Below, piece by piece: positions 5,811-6,615 of a DNA stretch of 6,615 bases. The stretch is from assembly GCA_025965815.1 (NCBI GenBank), contig JAOPWF010000343.1, positions 1 through 6,615 of the forward strand, given 5' to 3'. The position numbers and the translations under genes are program-made. The stretch comes from Mycobacterium sp. (GTDB taxonomy: Bacteria > Actinomycetota > Actinomycetes > Mycobacteriales > Mycobacteriaceae). Under the pieces are notes generated by a model, which was given only the letters and a program-made list of their open reading frames with translations, did no database searches and had not been told where the DNA came from. Position 1 is the first letter of the stretch. The number at the start of each line of letters is the position of its first letter.

Positions 5811-6615
5811 CAGAGTTCGATTCGCTCTGGGCAACCATCCTCGACGTCGGTCAGGACAAGGACACCCGTGGTTATCGCCGGTTCGCCTGGTCCGACGCCG
5901 ACCTCACGCTCCGGGAATGGTTCCGCGGCTGCGCCACGGCGAGGGGACTGGACGTCGAGGAGGACCGCAACGGAAACCTCTGGGCATGGTGGATGCCGCC
6001 CGGATGGAGCGGAGACCCCAAACACGCGTTCGTCACCGGCTCGCACCTGGACTCGGTACCGGACGGCGGCGCGTTCGACGGACCGCTCGGCATCGTGTCG
6101 GCTTTCGCTGCCATCGACACCATCCGTGCTCGCGGTGTCGTTCCGACAATCCCGATAGGCGTCGCCGCCTTTTCCGACGAAGAGGGCGCGCGGTTCGGTG
6201 TCGCCTGCGTGGGATCACAGCTTTCGACCGGCGCTTTGAGCGCGGACCGGGCACGCGGGCTGCGCGACAACGACGGCATCACCCTCGACGAAGCGCTGCA
6301 GCACGCCGGACGCAGCCCCGAGCATCTGGGCGTTGACGACTCACTTTCCGACCGTGTCGGTGTCTACGTCGAACTGCACGTCGAGCAGGGCCGCGCACTC
6401 GACGTCGTCGACCGCCCCATCGGGCTGGCTTCGGCGATCTGGCCGCACGGGCGATGGGAGTTCAGATTCCACGGGGAAGCGAACCACGCGGGGACGACTC
6501 GTCTGGCCGACAGACACGACCCGATGCTGGCATTCGCGTCATCGGTGCGCTCCGCGCGGACATCCGCGCTCGCGCATGACGCGGTCGCGACGTTCGGAAA
6601 GGTTCTCGTGTCACC
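5807..6615 (+). CDS. M20-family amidohydrolase (allantoate/N-carbamoyl amino acid hydrolase type), 3'-truncated by window edge
   Basis: A metal-dependent hydrolase that cleaves N-carbamoyl, ureido or N-formyl groups from amino acid-like substrates. The first 269 codons are visible; family members run a little over 400. Metal-site motifs: [16 protein letters not shown] (78-92; His80 and Asp91), [10 protein letters not shown] (122-131; Glu125/Glu126) and ELHVEQG (189-195; His191). The dimerisation/substrate region starts near [13 protein letters not shown] (227-239). The start ATG overlaps the hutU stop by four bases, so translation is coupled. Sequence-based naming would give allantoate amidohydrolase, but position directly after hutU, as I recall in Streptomyces histidine operons, points to a late histidine-pathway job such as releasing glutamate from N-formylglutamate (a HutG-like role). 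That role is inference; a ureide substrate remains possible. HutI and HutF would be expected just beyond the window. Confidence 0.9.
   Translation, partial: MTEFDSLWATILDVGQDKDTRGYRRFAWSDADLTLREWFRGCATARGLDVEEDRNGNLWAWWMPPGWSGDPKHAFVTGSHLDSVPDGGAFDGPLGIVSAFAAIDTIRARGVVPTIPIGVAAFSDEEGARFGVACVGSQLSTGALSADRARGLRDNDGITLDEALQHAGRSPEHLGVDDSLSDRVGVYVELHVEQGRALDVVDRPIGLASAIWPHGRWEFRFHGEANHAGTTRLADRHDPMLAFASSVRSARTSALAHDAVATFGKVLVS

Overview
The window is high-GC, tightly packed DNA with four-base start/stop overlaps, strong AGGAGG-type ribosome sites and a GTG start. This, together with an actinobacterial-looking histidine ammonia-lyase (Cys-Ser-Gly cofactor triad) and an M20 amidohydrolase placed right after hutU, suggests a high-GC actinobacterium, perhaps Rhodococcus-like. 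The genus is an inference from gene content only.

Layout, left to right. (1) Positions 1-1401, plus strand: histidine ammonia-lyase HutH, missing roughly its first 45 residues at the window edge. (2) Positions 1382-2851, minus strand: a second, divergent member of the same lyase fold family. It overlaps the end of hutH by 20 bp, and its Ala/Cys-Ser-Gly triad, which normally makes the MIO cofactor, reads Gly-Thr-Gly. (3) Positions 2852-3014: a 163-bp divergent regulatory region with an 8-bp inverted repeat and an 8-bp direct repeat. (4) Positions 3015-3695, plus strand: an IclR-family regulator. (5) Positions 3692-4106: the scar of a betaine-type ABC importer. The first 97 codons of an OpuCA/OpuBA-like ATPase run, out of frame, straight into the last ~40 codons of a substrate-binding protein. 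(6) Positions 4134-5810, plus strand: complete urocanate hydratase HutU. (7) Position 5807 to the window end, plus strand: M20-family amidohydrolase, cut by the window edge.

How it fits together. HutH converts histidine to urocanate, HutU converts urocanate to imidazolonepropionate, and the M20 enzyme probably acts late in the same route on an N-acyl-glutamate-type intermediate. The unusual part is the block between hutH and hutU: a lyase homologue that apparently cannot form normal MIO, a local IclR regulator, and an importer of the class that carries quaternary ammonium compounds. Trimethylammonium is a good enough leaving group not to need MIO, and ergothionase is a known MIO-less relative of HutH. 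The best working hypothesis is therefore a side branch that takes up a betaine of histidine (hercynine, ergothioneine or a relative), eliminates trimethylamine, and feeds the (thio)urocanate product into the HutU step. In this genome, or this assembly, the importer has been removed by a clean internal deletion, so the branch may now depend on substrate made inside the cell or on another transporter. No RNA genes, insertion sequences or CRISPR arrays were seen.
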